Shown here piece by piece: positions 7,956-17,417 of a stretch of DNA of 64,000 nt (positions are counted from its first letter, which is position 1; every line of letters begins with the position of its first letter). The notes under the pieces are model-generated. The model was given only the letters and a program-made list of their open reading frames with translations, was not told the origin of the DNA and searched no databases. Origin of the DNA: Chryseobacterium balustinum (lineage in GTDB: Bacteria; Bacteroidota; Bacteroidia; Flavobacteriales; Weeksellaceae); contig NZ_FUZE01000002.1 of NCBI RefSeq assembly GCF_900168205.1, positions 248,001 through 312,000 on the forward strand, in the 5' to 3' direction. Made by a program: the position numbers and the translations under genes.

Positions 7956-8807
7956 ATGAGTAAAAGTATTGAAGAGCTGAAATCTCTTACAACACAAATC
8001 AGAAGAGACATTTTAAGAATGGTTCACGCTGTAAATTCAGGGCATCCAGGTGGAAGTTTGGGCTGTACTGAGTACTTCACAGCATTGTATGGTAAAGTAA
8101 TGAACTACAATCTTCCTTTCACAATGGAAGGTAAAAATGAAGATCACTTCTATCTTTCAAACGGACATATTTCGCCGGTTTTCTATTCTACATTGGCTAG
8201 ATTTGACTTCTTCCCGGTTGACGAATTGAAAACTTTCAGAAAATTAGATTCAAGATTGCAAGGTCACCCAACCACTCACGAAGGTTTGGAAGGGGTAAGA
8301 ATTGCTTCTGGATCTCTAGGACAAGGTCTTTCTGTTGCTTTAGGTGTTGCACAGGGAAAAAAATTAGATGGTGATACCTCTTTGGTTTACTCTCTTCACG
8401 GAGACGGAGAATTGCAGGAAGGGCAAATTTGGGAAGCTTTAATGTATGCTGCGGCAAATAAAGTAGACAATATCATTTCTACGATTGATTATAACGGACA
8501 GCAAATCGATGGAAGCACAGAAAATGTACTTTCATTAGGAAATCTTCATGCAAAATTAGAATCTTTCGGATGGACAGTTTTGGAAGAGAAAAACGGTAAC
8601 GATCTTGAAGCGGTAATCGGAATTCTTGAAAGAGCAAAAACAGAAACCGGAAAAGGAAAACCAGTGGTAATTATTCTTCATACAGAAATGGGTAATGGAG
8701 TTGATTTCATGATGGGAACTCACGCTTGGCATGGAAAAGCTCCAAATGATGAGCAATTGGATACCGCTTTCAAACAATTGTACTTAGAAGCTCCAGCTGA
8801 TTATTAA
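7956..8807 (+). CDS. Transketolase, N-terminal (TPP-binding) subunit
   Basis: A 283-residue protein equal to the pyrophosphate-binding half of transketolase. GHPGGSLG (29-36), the GDGELQEG ... N180 thiamine-pyrophosphate motif (149-180) and a final Gly-Thr-His-Ala-Trp-His-Gly block are present. With the next gene it moves two-carbon ketol units in the non-oxidative pentose phosphate pathway. The split into two polypeptides is a common natural form in Bacteroidetes and archaea, not a frameshift: the two genes have their own starts, are 53 bp apart, and lie in different reading frames. Confidence 0.93.
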   Translation: MSKSIEELKSLTTQIRRDILRMVHAVNSGHPGGSLGCTEYFTALYGKVMNYNLPFTMEGKNEDHFYLSNGHISPVFYSTLARFDFFPVDELKTFRKLDSRLQGHPTTHEGLEGVRIASGSLGQGLSVALGVAQGKKLDGDTSLVYSLHGDGELQEGQIWEALMYAAANKVDNIISTIDYNGQQIDGSTENVLSLGNLHAKLESFGWTVLEEKNGNDLEAVIGILERAKTETGKGKPVVIILHTEMGNGVDFMMGTHAWHGKAPNDEQLDTAFKQLYLEAPADY

Positions 8808-8860
8808 TTATTAGTAATAAGTAATTGATAATAAGTAATCTTTAATAATTAGAAATAAAA

Positions 8861-9805
8861 ATGAAATATACATATACAGAAAAAAAAGATACACGTTCAG
8901 GTTTTGGGGCTGGTTTAGCTGAATTGGCTGATAAAAACCCAAATGTTGTTGCATTGTGTGCAGACCTTATCGGTTCTTTGAAAATGGAAAAATTCATCGA
9001 AAAAGCTCCTGAAAGATTTTACCAGGTGGGTATCGCAGAAGCAAATATGATGGGTCTTGCTGCAGGTTTAAGCATCACTGGAAAAATTCCTTTTACCGGA
9101 ACTTTCGCTAACTTCTCTACATCAAGAGTGTATGACCAGATTCGTCAGTCAATTGCATATTCAGATAAAAATGTAAAAATTTGTGCTTCTCACGCAGGTC
9201 TTACTTTAGGAGAAGACGGAGCAACGCACCAGGTTTTGGAAGACATCGGTATGATGAAAATGCTTCCTGGAATGACGGTAATTAATCCTTGTGATTACAA
9301 CCAGACAAAAGCTGCAACATTAGCAATTGCAGATCACAAAGGACCTGTATATTTAAGATTTGGTAGACCAACAGTTCCTGTTTTCATTCCGGAAGATATG
9401 CCTTTCGAAATTGGAAAAGGAATTCTTTTGCAGGAAGGAACTGATGTAACAATTGTTGCAACAGGTCACTTAGTTTGGGAATCTTTAGTTGCTGCAGATG
9501 AGCTTGAAAAAGAAGGTATTTCTTGTGAGGTAATCAATATTCACACGATTAAACCTTTAGACGAAGAAATCATCTTAAAATCTGTTGAAAAAACAGGTAA
9601 AATTGTAACTGCCGAAGAACATAACTATTTAGGTGGTTTAGGAGAATCAGTGGCGGGAATGTTAGCAAGAAAAAGACCTACAAGACAAGAATTCGTGGCG
9701 GTAAACGATACTTTCGGAGAATCTGCTACGCCAGCTGAATTAATGAAAAAATATAAAATTGACGCTGCTGCTGTAAAAGAGGCGGTGAAAAGAATTTTAG
9801 CGTAA
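8861..9805 (+). CDS. Transketolase, C-terminal subunit
   Basis: A 314-residue protein carrying the pyrimidine-binding (PYR) domain, about residues 1-170, with [19 protein letters not shown] including the catalytic Glu. The C-terminal transketolase domain covers about residues 185-305 ([25 protein letters not shown]). It pairs with the upstream subunit to form the active enzyme; neither half works alone. A strong terminator at 9828 closes the two-gene operon. Confidence 0.93.
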   Translation: MKYTYTEKKDTRSGFGAGLAELADKNPNVVALCADLIGSLKMEKFIEKAPERFYQVGIAEANMMGLAAGLSITGKIPFTGTFANFSTSRVYDQIRQSIAYSDKNVKICASHAGLTLGEDGATHQVLEDIGMMKMLPGMTVINPCDYNQTKAATLAIADHKGPVYLRFGRPTVPVFIPEDMPFEIGKGILLQEGTDVTIVATGHLVWESLVAADELEKEGISCEVINIHTIKPLDEEIILKSVEKTGKIVTAEEHNYLGGLGESVAGMLARKRPTRQEFVAVNDTFGESATPAELMKKYKIDAAAVKEAVKRILA

Positions 9806-9827
9806 TAATATTTCATTTGAAATAAAG

Positions 9828-9857
9828 AAAAGCATCCAAAATTTGGATGCTTTTTTT
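9828..9857 (+). terminator. Rho-independent terminator of the transketolase operon
   Basis: AGCATCCAAA (9831-9840) pairs with TTTGGATGCT (9842-9851), followed by seven T. Confidence 0.85.
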
Positions 9858-9878
9858 GTTTTTATTATTTGGAAGATA

Positions 9879-9950
9879 GCGCTCCTACGGAGCGCATTTT
9901 ATGTAATCTATTCTATATATTGCTACACATATTTTGCTCCTATGGAGCAA
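9879..9950. repeat. Twin short palindromes (GCTCC-TAY-GGAGC type)
   Basis: GCGCTCC-TAC-GGAGCGC (9879-9895) and TTGCTCC-TAT-GGAGCAA (9934-9950) share the same core in tandem, 38 bp apart. This resembles a REP-like extragenic element. Confidence 0.6.
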
Positions 9951-9995
9951 GCTTATTATGTTTCTTTGATAAATTTCGGATAAGGTTACATTAAA

Positions 9996-10019
9996 AAAAG
10001 CCGACTATAGTCAGCTTTT
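9996..10019 (-). terminator. Terminator of the small membrane protein gene
   Basis: AAAAGC-GACTA and TAGTC-GCTTTT arms with a T-run on the minus strand, 25 bp after the stop of the minus-strand gene. Confidence 0.6.
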
Positions 10020-10043
10020 ATTTCTAAAAATATCTTTAATAAA

Positions 10044-10433
10044 CTATCTGAAAAATTTCCACTTTGGGATAATTGCCAACATTCCAAAACCTGTAAAAAG
10101 AAAAAGGTTGGTAACATCGGTGTATAAAAAAGTTGATAGATAATAATTATGCATCAGGAAATGAAAAACCAATAATATCGGAAAAGCAAACATCCCTATT
10201 TTTTTGTAGAAAAACATCAGAACCAAACTTAGTATCATGAATGCATCGATCGTGAAAATCACGTAGAAATACCATCTTGGTATATTGAGATACTCGTGCT
10301 GAAGAAACTCATCAATATCTATTCCCATGCCCATAATTGTAAACAAAAGCAGAGAAGCCAAAGCTAAAATAAAACCCCATCCTTTCTTCGGATCTACATC
10401 AAAATAGCTATATTCTTTATATTCCTTTTCCAT
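10044..10433 (-). CDS. Hypothetical four-helix membrane protein
   Basis: A 129-residue protein of unrecognised family. A hydrophilic start (MEKEYKEYSYFDVDPKKGWG) leads into four hydrophobic segments at about residues 19-37, 54-74, 77-96 and 104-122, ending in a charged KWKFFR tail. The layout suggests an inner-membrane protein with both ends cytosolic, perhaps like DUF2569-type small proteins, but the match is not firm. The gene stands alone between the transketolase operon and the Lrp gene, with its own terminator. Confidence 0.6.
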   Translation of the reverse strand: MEKEYKEYSYFDVDPKKGWGFILALASLLLFTIMGMGIDIDEFLQHEYLNIPRWYFYVIFTIDAFMILSLVLMFFYKKIGMFAFPILLVFHFLMHNYYLSTFLYTDVTNLFLFTGFGMLAIIPKWKFFR

Positions 10434-10501
10434 ACTGCAAAAATAAAGAACTTATGAATCACTTCATAAGTTCTTTGGTATTTATATCGTCTAAAATTCG
10501 A

Positions 10502-10972
10502 TTAAATTGAGATTGCGTTGATCAATCTGTTTTTATCGCTTAAGAATTCTTCCATAGAGATCATACTTTCAGTTCTCATTACGTCCTGAATGTCGTCAAT
10601 CTGATAAATGATTCTTTTTGCGTCGTTTGTATTTTTAGCTCTTACCTTGCAGAAAATGTTGTATTTCCCAGAGATAACACTTGCTTCGATAACGTTTGGA
10701 ATTGTCCCCAACTCTTTCAAAACCTCTTGCGTACGGTTTGATTTTGTTAAAAGAATTCCGATAAAAGCTGTGAAATGGTAATCTAGTTTACCATAATCAA
10801 GATTAAGAGATGATCCTAAAATAATACCTGCATCTTCCATTTTCTTCACTCTTACGTGAATTGTACCCGCAGAAACATCCATCTGCTTAGCAATTTCTGT
10901 AAAAGGCATTCTTGTGTTTTCTACTAAGAAATCAAGAATTTTCTTGTCTATTTCGTCCAGTTGATAGTTCAT
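10502..10972 (-). CDS. Lrp/AsnC family transcriptional regulator
   Basis: A 156-residue protein. The N-terminal winged helix-turn-helix opens with LDEIDKKILDFLVENTRMPFTEIAKQ. The C-terminal RAM/AsnC ligand-binding domain (about residues 65-145) includes the VSGKYNIFCKVRAKN-like strand. Lrp family members form octamers and sense amino acids while binding DNA. The target and ligand cannot be read here; neighbours give no hint. A -7 box is visible upstream at 11017-11024. Confidence 0.92.
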   Translation of the reverse strand: MNYQLDEIDKKILDFLVENTRMPFTEIAKQMDVSAGTIHVRVKKMEDAGIILGSSLNLDYGKLDYHFTAFIGILLTKSNRTQEVLKELGTIPNVIEASVISGKYNIFCKVRAKNTNDAKRIIYQIDDIQDVMRTESMISMEEFLSDKNRLINAISI

Positions 10973-11016
10973 ATTAGTGAAATTATATTTTTCTTAAAAA
11001 ATCGATCAATTTTTTA

Positions 11017-11024
11017 CAAAATTA
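11017..11024 (-). promoter_or_regulatory. -7 box of the Lrp/AsnC gene
   Basis: Read on the minus strand, TAATTTTG matches TAnnTTTG, 45 bp before the start codon. No clear -33 element. Confidence 0.4.
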
Positions 11025-11100
11025 AAAAAAATAATTAAACTAAAAAAATTATATCAAACATTAACAATAATTAACACATATGATAAAAATCATTAAAAAT

Positions 11101-14100
11101 TTACGGCTTTTTGCCATCTGATTTTACAGAATCTGTTTTTATTTCAACTTTGTCAGTAGCTGACTTTTTGTCTTTTTTCTTCTTTTTGAATAAAGAATTG
11201 AAGCTTTTACTCCAAACGATACCTCCACCATAAGCCTGATTTGCAGAGCCGTTCGTTCCTACAGTTCCTACACCCATTCCGATATTGGTTGGTTTAGAAT
11301 AACCTCTCAAGACCAATGTACCATCGTTTTTCTTAGAAATATCATATTCTACAGACCCTTCACCGGAAAGATAATTGTTGCTCGTACTTTCTGTTTTAGA
11401 AAGAGGAATTCCCAAGCCGGTTTTTACCGTAATTCGTGGTGATAAGTCAAAACTAACCCCTGCATTCGCTCGGTCTCCGGTATTAGAAAACTGATCGTTT
11501 CCTTTTACATAATTCAAATCAATTTGAAATTCGTTACTCATGGTATTCAAAACCGAGCCAAGCTGTTTCAAAATCAAATTATATCCAGAAGATTCTGCTA
11601 CATCGGCGGCATTGAATAGAAGCCCACCCGAGTTGGATACATTAAACATATTAAGCAAAAGTATCGAGCTAAATTGCAAAACATTTTCACCTTCTGTTTG
11701 ATTAATTTTGGCTGCCAAAGTCTCCTTTACCTGACTTGAAACATCGAGGGCAGTAACATTCAATGCAATTTTTGGGTCCGTAAGCGTATTCGTAATATGG
11801 GTTTGAAGAAGAATACTAATAGGTTGCAACTGCCCCATATTAAGATAATCTCCCGCATTAGAAACCATCCTTACATAATTAGCAGAAATATCCAACGAAG
11901 GCTTCATTGCATCACCATCCCATCTGATGCTGCTATTTTTTTGAATCTGGAAAGTCCTGTTAAGAATTGCTTTAGAGACGAAAGTTCCATTATCTACCAT
12001 ATACGATCCGTTCATGGCAATATTCCCCTGTCTGCTCATTTGGAATCTCAGGTTATTTGCCAATCCTTTTACCGTAATATTTCCTACATCATCGCCAACT
12101 AAAACATTTACTGTAGTTCCTTTATCAACATCCAAACTAAAATCAATGTTCATATTGGCTCCGGTTTTCTTTTTCTCATCTAAAGTGACCAAACCATCTT
12201 TTCCTTCCTTTAAAAACCTCAGCATTTTAAATTCTTCAACATTGGAAGTAGAACTTGAGTTAAAAGTAAATGTACTACCATTTAAAGCCTTCATATTTGG
12301 AGTAGTAAGATTTAAAGAAGACACTGGTCCATCGACATATAAATCGCCTTGTCCGTATACTCTTCCCCAAAATAGATCGTAATCTTTCTGAGTGGTATTC
12401 AACATTAATAAATTATCGGCTCTCATCACGAGATTGACTCCCATTGAAGATAAAGTTTCAAACTGTATCGCCCCTGAAATAGTTCCTTGAGAATTATTCC
12501 TTCCATCATGAACGCCAATATTATTTAAAATTGCCAAACCTTTAGAAAGCGGAATGACTGTATCATCAAATGAATAATCTACACCGGTAAATAAAAGTTT
12601 TAACCCAAATTCTTTTAAAGCAATATCTCCACTGTAATCAAGATTTTTCAGAGTACCATTTATTTTTAAATCTCCGGTTGCTTTCCCTCTTAAATTTCCA
12701 AAAATAGTTTGTACAAATTGTTGGGTAAAAGCCAAATCAAAATCTCTTAATTCTGTGGTTAAATCTATTGTTGGCGATGGCGTATTGTTATTAACTGTAC
12801 CGGTAAGATGCAGGTTATTATTCCCAATTACTCCCGCTGAAGCTACTCTTACATCAACATCATAAACATTCAGAGAAAAGCCGTTGACTGCAGAAATCGT
12901 CACATCACCCATATCATTACCATTCATCATGATATTATCAACAGTAAGATCAACTAAAGGTTGTAATGTGCTTTTATCCATCTTGATTTTCACATTACCA
13001 TTGGCCAGACCTTTAATATCCATCGGATTTCCGCCCGACTGCATTTCTAAAAGTTTTTCTATGGCAAAGTTCTGAACCTCCGCATCCACATAAAAATCTT
13101 TAATAGATTTAAATATAGATTCATTGATGAGTAATGAACTATCGTCTGAATAAATTTTTAAATTATGTATTTCAAAATCAGACGTTTTTCTACGGTAACT
13201 AATATTGTGATCGAGTTCCTGACTAGTATCGATTGACCATTTTACGTTATTTAAATTGACTTCAGTAGGTTCAAACCTGAAAACATAATCTCCCGCAGGA
13301 TTTGTTGACTGGTTAAAATTAATTGCATAATCTTTCAGGGTATTATTCAATTCATCTTCCGGATTTCCATGCTTAAAGTTCGTTGCAATCCTTAAAACAG
13401 AATTATTATCATTTTTACCGGTAAGTATTACGTCCTTCAGAATATTTTTATTGTATTCCAATCTGCTTATTTTGGCATAAAGCTGCTGTTCGGTATTGGC
13501 TGTATTAATTCTTACCATTATACTGTCAACCATCGCACTGTCTCGTGTAACCGCTATTCTGTCATCAACTTTATAATCAGGATTTGCTTCTGCCAAAGCG
13601 CGATCCGCTTCGGTAATCTCCTCCTTTTTTGTCATGATATATTTCAGAGAAGCCGCATCAAGATTTAAAATCAAATTATTTGAATTCCCATCGTATTCTC
13701 CTTCCACTTTTGCACCTTGAGGAAGTTTCAGATCCGGCATAAAATAAGCAACCAAACCTTGTTCAACATCAAAATTCATGGCGAAAGTTTGTCCACGATA
13801 TAATTTTCTCGGTTCAGGACCAACCAGAATTTTCCCTAAACCATTTTCAACCATTCCTGCTAAATCGGCAAGATTATATTTTCCTGAAATTTTTCCGTTT
13901 ACTGCACCCGGTGCATCAACCAAAATAGAACGTTCTCCACCTTCTACAAAGGTTTTCAGCTTAGCATTCGGAATATGATATTTCTGATCTGCTGTTGCAA
14001 AATTCACATCAAAAGCCTCTACATCCAAATTCAAATCATTCAGCGTAGACATTGCCATTTTACCATTTACTCTACCACTTACAATCTGACTTCCGGCCTT

Positions 14101-15897
14101 ATCTGTAAAATAATTCATATTTAAATAGGCAACATCAGCATCTACGTTTGCAGAAATTTTTGCAGTGCTGAAGTCTATCAAACCTTTTACGGTCGCTTTT
14201 GCCTGCTCGTCATTTACCGTAATCAATCCGTTGTATTTTTTATGATCTAAAAGACCATCCAAAACCACATTATTGATCTCTTTATTCATGATTTCAATAC
14301 TTGAGATCTGAGATTTTGTACTCAAACGCATTGTGTTGACATCAAAACTTTGCCCGTCTAGATTAAATTTACCGGAAATCAGCCCAACTGCTTTGCTTTT
14401 GGTAATGACAGAAGTATTTAAGTCATTAACTTCGGCGTATCCTTTATATTTAGGCAACGTTGTACTGTAATCTGTTAAAGAGAAGTTGGAGATTTTTGCC
14501 TGCCCGATTCCTGTCATCAGATTTCCTGAAGAAACATAAACTTGCTTCGGAGTTACTTTCGCAGTTCCGTTATATTTTAGTTTACCGAAATCATCCGCAA
14601 AGTTTTTCATCTTTGAGGAAACGAAAGTCGGCATCATAGCTTTCAAATCTTTATATGTAAAATCTGCCGAAAGATTTTCGGTTTCTATCGTGAAATCGCC
14701 TTTTAGCAAATGATTGGCTTTCAGTTTTTTTGTAGCAATATTTACCGAAGGATTTCTGATCAGAAAGTTTTCTAAAGTAAAATGATTTAATGGACCTGTC
14801 ATTTTACCGCTTGCATTAAAGGGTATGAAATTATCCCAATTGGTCACAAAATAAGAGATATCGTAACCACTTATCTGGCTTCCCAATTTCATATTCATGT
14901 CCCATTTTACTTTATTGGTAAAATCTGCCCACGAACCTTTATTTAAATTAAATTTAATATCTCCCTGAAGAAGTGAATGATCTGTATTTAAAGTAAGATC
15001 TCCCAAAGAAAGAAAATCTTCGGTCATTGAAAAATCGGTAGAAAAAGTTTCTACAAAATGAGATTTCCCCCATCTTTTAGTGATGAAAGTAAAATTGTCA
15101 ATCCGTGCATTGATATCAGCGCCATTGACTTTAACTTTTGGAGCAATCAGATTCACATTGGTTGCAGTTAACCATTTTCCTGGTTCTCCCGGAGAGTTTT
15201 GATTAACAATAGAAACCTTAGAATTTAAAATTTCTAAACGTGCATTCAGCTGAAAAGGTGGTTTTGTAGGATCTTTCTTTTTACCACTGTCAAAAAGTTG
15301 TGTAAAACGGATGAAGTTTGAAATACTGTCGCCTTTATAAGTAATCACTTTGATGTCTGCATCATTCAATGTCAAACCATTAAAACTTAGGGAATTATTT
15401 TTACCGATATTAGTTGCTAAAGAAAACCAGTCAGAATTGGCTTTAAACTCTCTTGCTTTAATAAAGTCTACATTTTTATAATCTTTTATTCTTAAACCTT
15501 TAATGGTAACATCTCCAAAGAAATCAACCTCTACACTTTCGGTAGACATTTTAGCTTTAAAATCTCTATTGACAATCTGTAAAGCCTGATCTGCAGCCCA
15601 TCTTTTGGTAACTGGTAAATTAATTGCGATGAAAACAAGAACTACGATTGAAAGAAGAGTCCAGAAAAGAAAAAGCAATAGCTTCGCCCACCAAGAATAG
15701 CTCACCACATCTTTTGCAGCCTGTTTTCCAAACTCTTGCGCAGTGTCTATCGGGTGATTTATAGCGTCTGAAGCCAGTTCAGAAGCTTCCTTCACAGTCT
15801 CCTGAACATTTTCTACGGTCTTTTGTACCTGATCTCCCAGGTTTTCAGCTACCGATTTTTTGTTCTCATTTTCGTTATTATTCTCTAACTTTGCCAT
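11101..15897 (-). CDS. TamB-like translocation/assembly module protein
   Basis: A 1598-residue protein from the ATG at 15897. The frame extends 34 codons further upstream, but that part lies inside tsaD and lacks a plausible leader. A charged N-terminus is followed by one membrane helix (about residues 70-95) and then a long beta-rich body. The C-terminus carries the TamB/DUF490 domain (about 1230-1560; NITVKGLANNLRF, GSYMVDNGTF). TamB-like proteins bridge inner and outer membranes and are linked to outer-membrane protein assembly and lipid transport. At this length it fits the Bacteroidetes form. The end is Lys-rich. It is head-to-head with tsaD, with 4 bp between start codons. Confidence 0.88.
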   Translation of the reverse strand: MAKLENNNENENKKSVAENLGDQVQKTVENVQETVKEASELASDAINHPIDTAQEFGKQAAKDVVSYSWWAKLLLFLFWTLLSIVVLVFIAINLPVTKRWAADQALQIVNRDFKAKMSTESVEVDFFGDVTIKGLRIKDYKNVDFIKAREFKANSDWFSLATNIGKNNSLSFNGLTLNDADIKVITYKGDSISNFIRFTQLFDSGKKKDPTKPPFQLNARLEILNSKVSIVNQNSPGEPGKWLTATNVNLIAPKVKVNGADINARIDNFTFITKRWGKSHFVETFSTDFSMTEDFLSLGDLTLNTDHSLLQGDIKFNLNKGSWADFTNKVKWDMNMKLGSQISGYDISYFVTNWDNFIPFNASGKMTGPLNHFTLENFLIRNPSVNIATKKLKANHLLKGDFTIETENLSADFTYKDLKAMMPTFVSSKMKNFADDFGKLKYNGTAKVTPKQVYVSSGNLMTGIGQAKISNFSLTDYSTTLPKYKGYAEVNDLNTSVITKSKAVGLISGKFNLDGQSFDVNTMRLSTKSQISSIEIMNKEINNVVLDGLLDHKKYNGLITVNDEQAKATVKGLIDFSTAKISANVDADVAYLNMNYFTDKAGSQIVSGRVNGKMAMSTLNDLNLDVEAFDVNFATADQKYHIPNAKLKTFVEGGERSILVDAPGAVNGKISGKYNLADLAGMVENGLGKILVGPEPRKLYRGQTFAMNFDVEQGLVAYFMPDLKLPQGAKVEGEYDGNSNNLILNLDAASLKYIMTKKEEITEADRALAEANPDYKVDDRIAVTRDSAMVDSIMVRINTANTEQQLYAKISRLEYNKNILKDVILTGKNDNNSVLRIATNFKHGNPEDELNNTLKDYAINFNQSTNPAGDYVFRFEPTEVNLNNVKWSIDTSQELDHNISYRRKTSDFEIHNLKIYSDDSSLLINESIFKSIKDFYVDAEVQNFAIEKLLEMQSGGNPMDIKGLANGNVKIKMDKSTLQPLVDLTVDNIMMNGNDMGDVTISAVNGFSLNVYDVDVRVASAGVIGNNNLHLTGTVNNNTPSPTIDLTTELRDFDLAFTQQFVQTIFGNLRGKATGDLKINGTLKNLDYSGDIALKEFGLKLLFTGVDYSFDDTVIPLSKGLAILNNIGVHDGRNNSQGTISGAIQFETLSSMGVNLVMRADNLLMLNTTQKDYDLFWGRVYGQGDLYVDGPVSSLNLTTPNMKALNGSTFTFNSSSTSNVEEFKMLRFLKEGKDGLVTLDEKKKTGANMNIDFSLDVDKGTTVNVLVGDDVGNITVKGLANNLRFQMSRQGNIAMNGSYMVDNGTFVSKAILNRTFQIQKNSSIRWDGDAMKPSLDISANYVRMVSNAGDYLNMGQLQPISILLQTHITNTLTDPKIALNVTALDVSSQVKETLAAKINQTEGENVLQFSSILLLNMFNVSNSGGLLFNAADVAESSGYNLILKQLGSVLNTMSNEFQIDLNYVKGNDQFSNTGDRANAGVSFDLSPRITVKTGLGIPLSKTESTSNNYLSGEGSVEYDISKKNDGTLVLRGYSKPTNIGMGVGTVGTNGSANQAYGGGIVWSKSFNSLFKKKKKDKKSATDKVEIKTDSVKSDGKKP
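15859..15893 (+). promoter_or_regulatory. Promoter of tsaD, inside the tamB-like 5' coding end
   Basis: TTTG at 15859-15862 and TAACTTTG at 15886-15893 with a 23-bp spacer fit the Bacteroidetes promoter. Transcription would begin around 15898-15901, at or next to the ATG at 15902, so the tsaD message would be leaderless or nearly so. Confidence 0.5.
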
Positions 15898-15901
15898 TAT
15901 T

Positions 15902-16918
15902 ATGAGCGACTCTATAATTTTAGGTATCGAATCATCTTGCGATGACACTTCAGCAGCTATTATCAAAGGGAATTCTATTCTTTCAAACATTGCAGCCAAT
16001 CAGGAAATCCACAAAGAATATGGTGGTGTTGTTCCAGAGCTGGCTTCTCGTGCCCATCAGCAGAATATTATTCCTGTTGTTGAAAAATCTATACTCAAAG
16101 CAAATATACAACAAAATGCAATTTCTGCCATAGGCTTTACGAGAGGTCCCGGACTTTTGGGCTCTCTGCTTGTAGGAACCTCTTTTGCTAAGTCGCTCGC
16201 TATGAGTTTAGATGTTCCTTTAATAGAAGTAAATCACCTTCAGGCGCATATTTTAGCGCATTTCATTGACGATGCAAATCCTGTGCCGCCAAAATTCCCA
16301 TTTTTGTGTCTTACCGTAAGCGGTGGACATACGATGATTGTCTTGGTAAAAGATTATTTTGACATGGAAATTATCGGAAAAACGATTGATGATGCTGCCG
16401 GTGAAGCTTTTGATAAAATCGGGAAAATTTTTGATCTTGATTATCCAGCCGGTCCAATCATCGATAGATTAGCCAAAGAAGGAAATCCTGATGCTTTTAA
16501 ATTTAATAAGCCAAGACTTGAAAATTACGATTACTCTTTTAGTGGAATTAAAACCTCGGTTTTATATTTTATTCAGAAAGAAGTAAAGAAAAATCCTGAT
16601 TTCATTAAAGAAAACATGAATGATCTTTGTGCTTCGGTACAAAAGTGTATCATTGAAATTTTAATGAATAAATTAGAGAAAGCAGCGAAAGATTTAAACA
16701 TAAAAGAAGTTGCCATTGCGGGTGGAGTTTCTGCCAATTCAGCATTGAGAAAAGTAATGCAGGACAATCACGAAAAATTAGGATGGAATATTTATATCCC
16801 GAAATTTGAATATACCACCGATAATGCGGCAATGATTGCTATGGTTGCGCAATTGAAATTTGAACGCGGTGAGTTTACAGATTTAAGAACGACAGCAACC
16901 TCGAAATACGATTTATAA
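15902..16918 (+). CDS. tsaD: tRNA N6-threonylcarbamoyladenosine transferase TsaD
   Basis: A 338-residue protein from ATG 15902 (an upstream in-frame extension inside the neighbouring gene is rejected). It moves the threonylcarbamoyl group to A37 of ANN-reading tRNAs together with TsaB and TsaE. Visible are LGIESSCDDTSAA at the start, the metal-binding H112 and H116 in NHLQAH, the SGGHT nucleotide loop, and GGVSANSALR near the C-terminus. Length is normal for the family. TsaD is essential in most bacteria, so the compact divergent arrangement with the TamB-like gene is notable. Confidence 0.96.
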   Translation: MSDSIILGIESSCDDTSAAIIKGNSILSNIAANQEIHKEYGGVVPELASRAHQQNIIPVVEKSILKANIQQNAISAIGFTRGPGLLGSLLVGTSFAKSLAMSLDVPLIEVNHLQAHILAHFIDDANPVPPKFPFLCLTVSGGHTMIVLVKDYFDMEIIGKTIDDAAGEAFDKIGKIFDLDYPAGPIIDRLAKEGNPDAFKFNKPRLENYDYSFSGIKTSVLYFIQKEVKKNPDFIKENMNDLCASVQKCIIEILMNKLEKAAKDLNIKEVAIAGGVSANSALRKVMQDNHEKLGWNIYIPKFEYTTDNAAMIAMVAQLKFERGEFTDLRTTATSKYDL

Positions 16919-16987
16919 ATCACAATTAATTCAATTTTATTTTAAAGAAAACTTTGAAATAAAAACTTAAACAATAAACATCTACAG

Positions 16988-17398
16988 ATGAAAGTATTAT
17001 TAGAAGAAAAAGTACTGGGAACACAATCTAAAAAGAACTCAAAATATTATTGGGTTTTAGAAACCATTACCGGGAAAAATGAAGCAACACAAGAGTCTGA
17101 AGACGAAGATTATTTAATGGCGAGTTCGGAAATTGGATATATTCAAAATGTAAAGGAAGAGGTTTTAGAAAAAATAAATTCAGAGAACGTCTTCAGCTTT
17201 CCTTACGAACCAAAAGAAGGAGATTATTTATCGATCAAAAATAATTTAAGAAAAAACGAATATCTGAATATGATTTTCATGAATAATGTTTGGATTGAGG
17301 AAATCTATATGTGTTCTTACAGAGATTGCGATGGTGACATTTATACCACGATAAAAACCGGAGTGGCATTTATAAGTGAAAATGAGATTACGTTTTAA
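16988..17398 (+). CDS. Hypothetical protein, acidic, 136 aa
   Basis: I do not recognise the family. The protein is acidic, has no signal peptide or membrane helix, and contains an ESEDEDYLM patch near residue 40 and a Cys-rich MCSYRDCDGD segment near residue 110. It begins 70 bp after tsaD and ends 19 bp before rsmE, all on the same strand, so it is probably transcribed with both. Codon use resembles its neighbours, supporting a real gene. Confidence 0.65.
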   Translation: MKVLLEEKVLGTQSKKNSKYYWVLETITGKNEATQESEDEDYLMASSEIGYIQNVKEEVLEKINSENVFSFPYEPKEGDYLSIKNNLRKNEYLNMIFMNNVWIEEIYMCSYRDCDGDIYTTIKTGVAFISENEITF

Positions 17399-17417
17399 AA
17401 AATAATAACCTTTTTCT

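Noticed and set aside
7956..9805. Transketolase as one gene broken by a frameshift
   Set aside because: Two-subunit transketolase is a known natural form; both genes have complete domains, proper starts and a 53-bp spacer.
11797..12382. Open frames on the plus strand opposite the TamB-like gene
   Set aside because: They have no domain, no promoter-like box and follow from codon use of the long gene on the other strand.
15898..15999. 34-codon upstream extension of the TamB-like gene
   Set aside because: It lies wholly inside tsaD on the other strand and reads as antisense of conserved tsaD codons; the ATG at 15897 gives a normal charged N-terminus.
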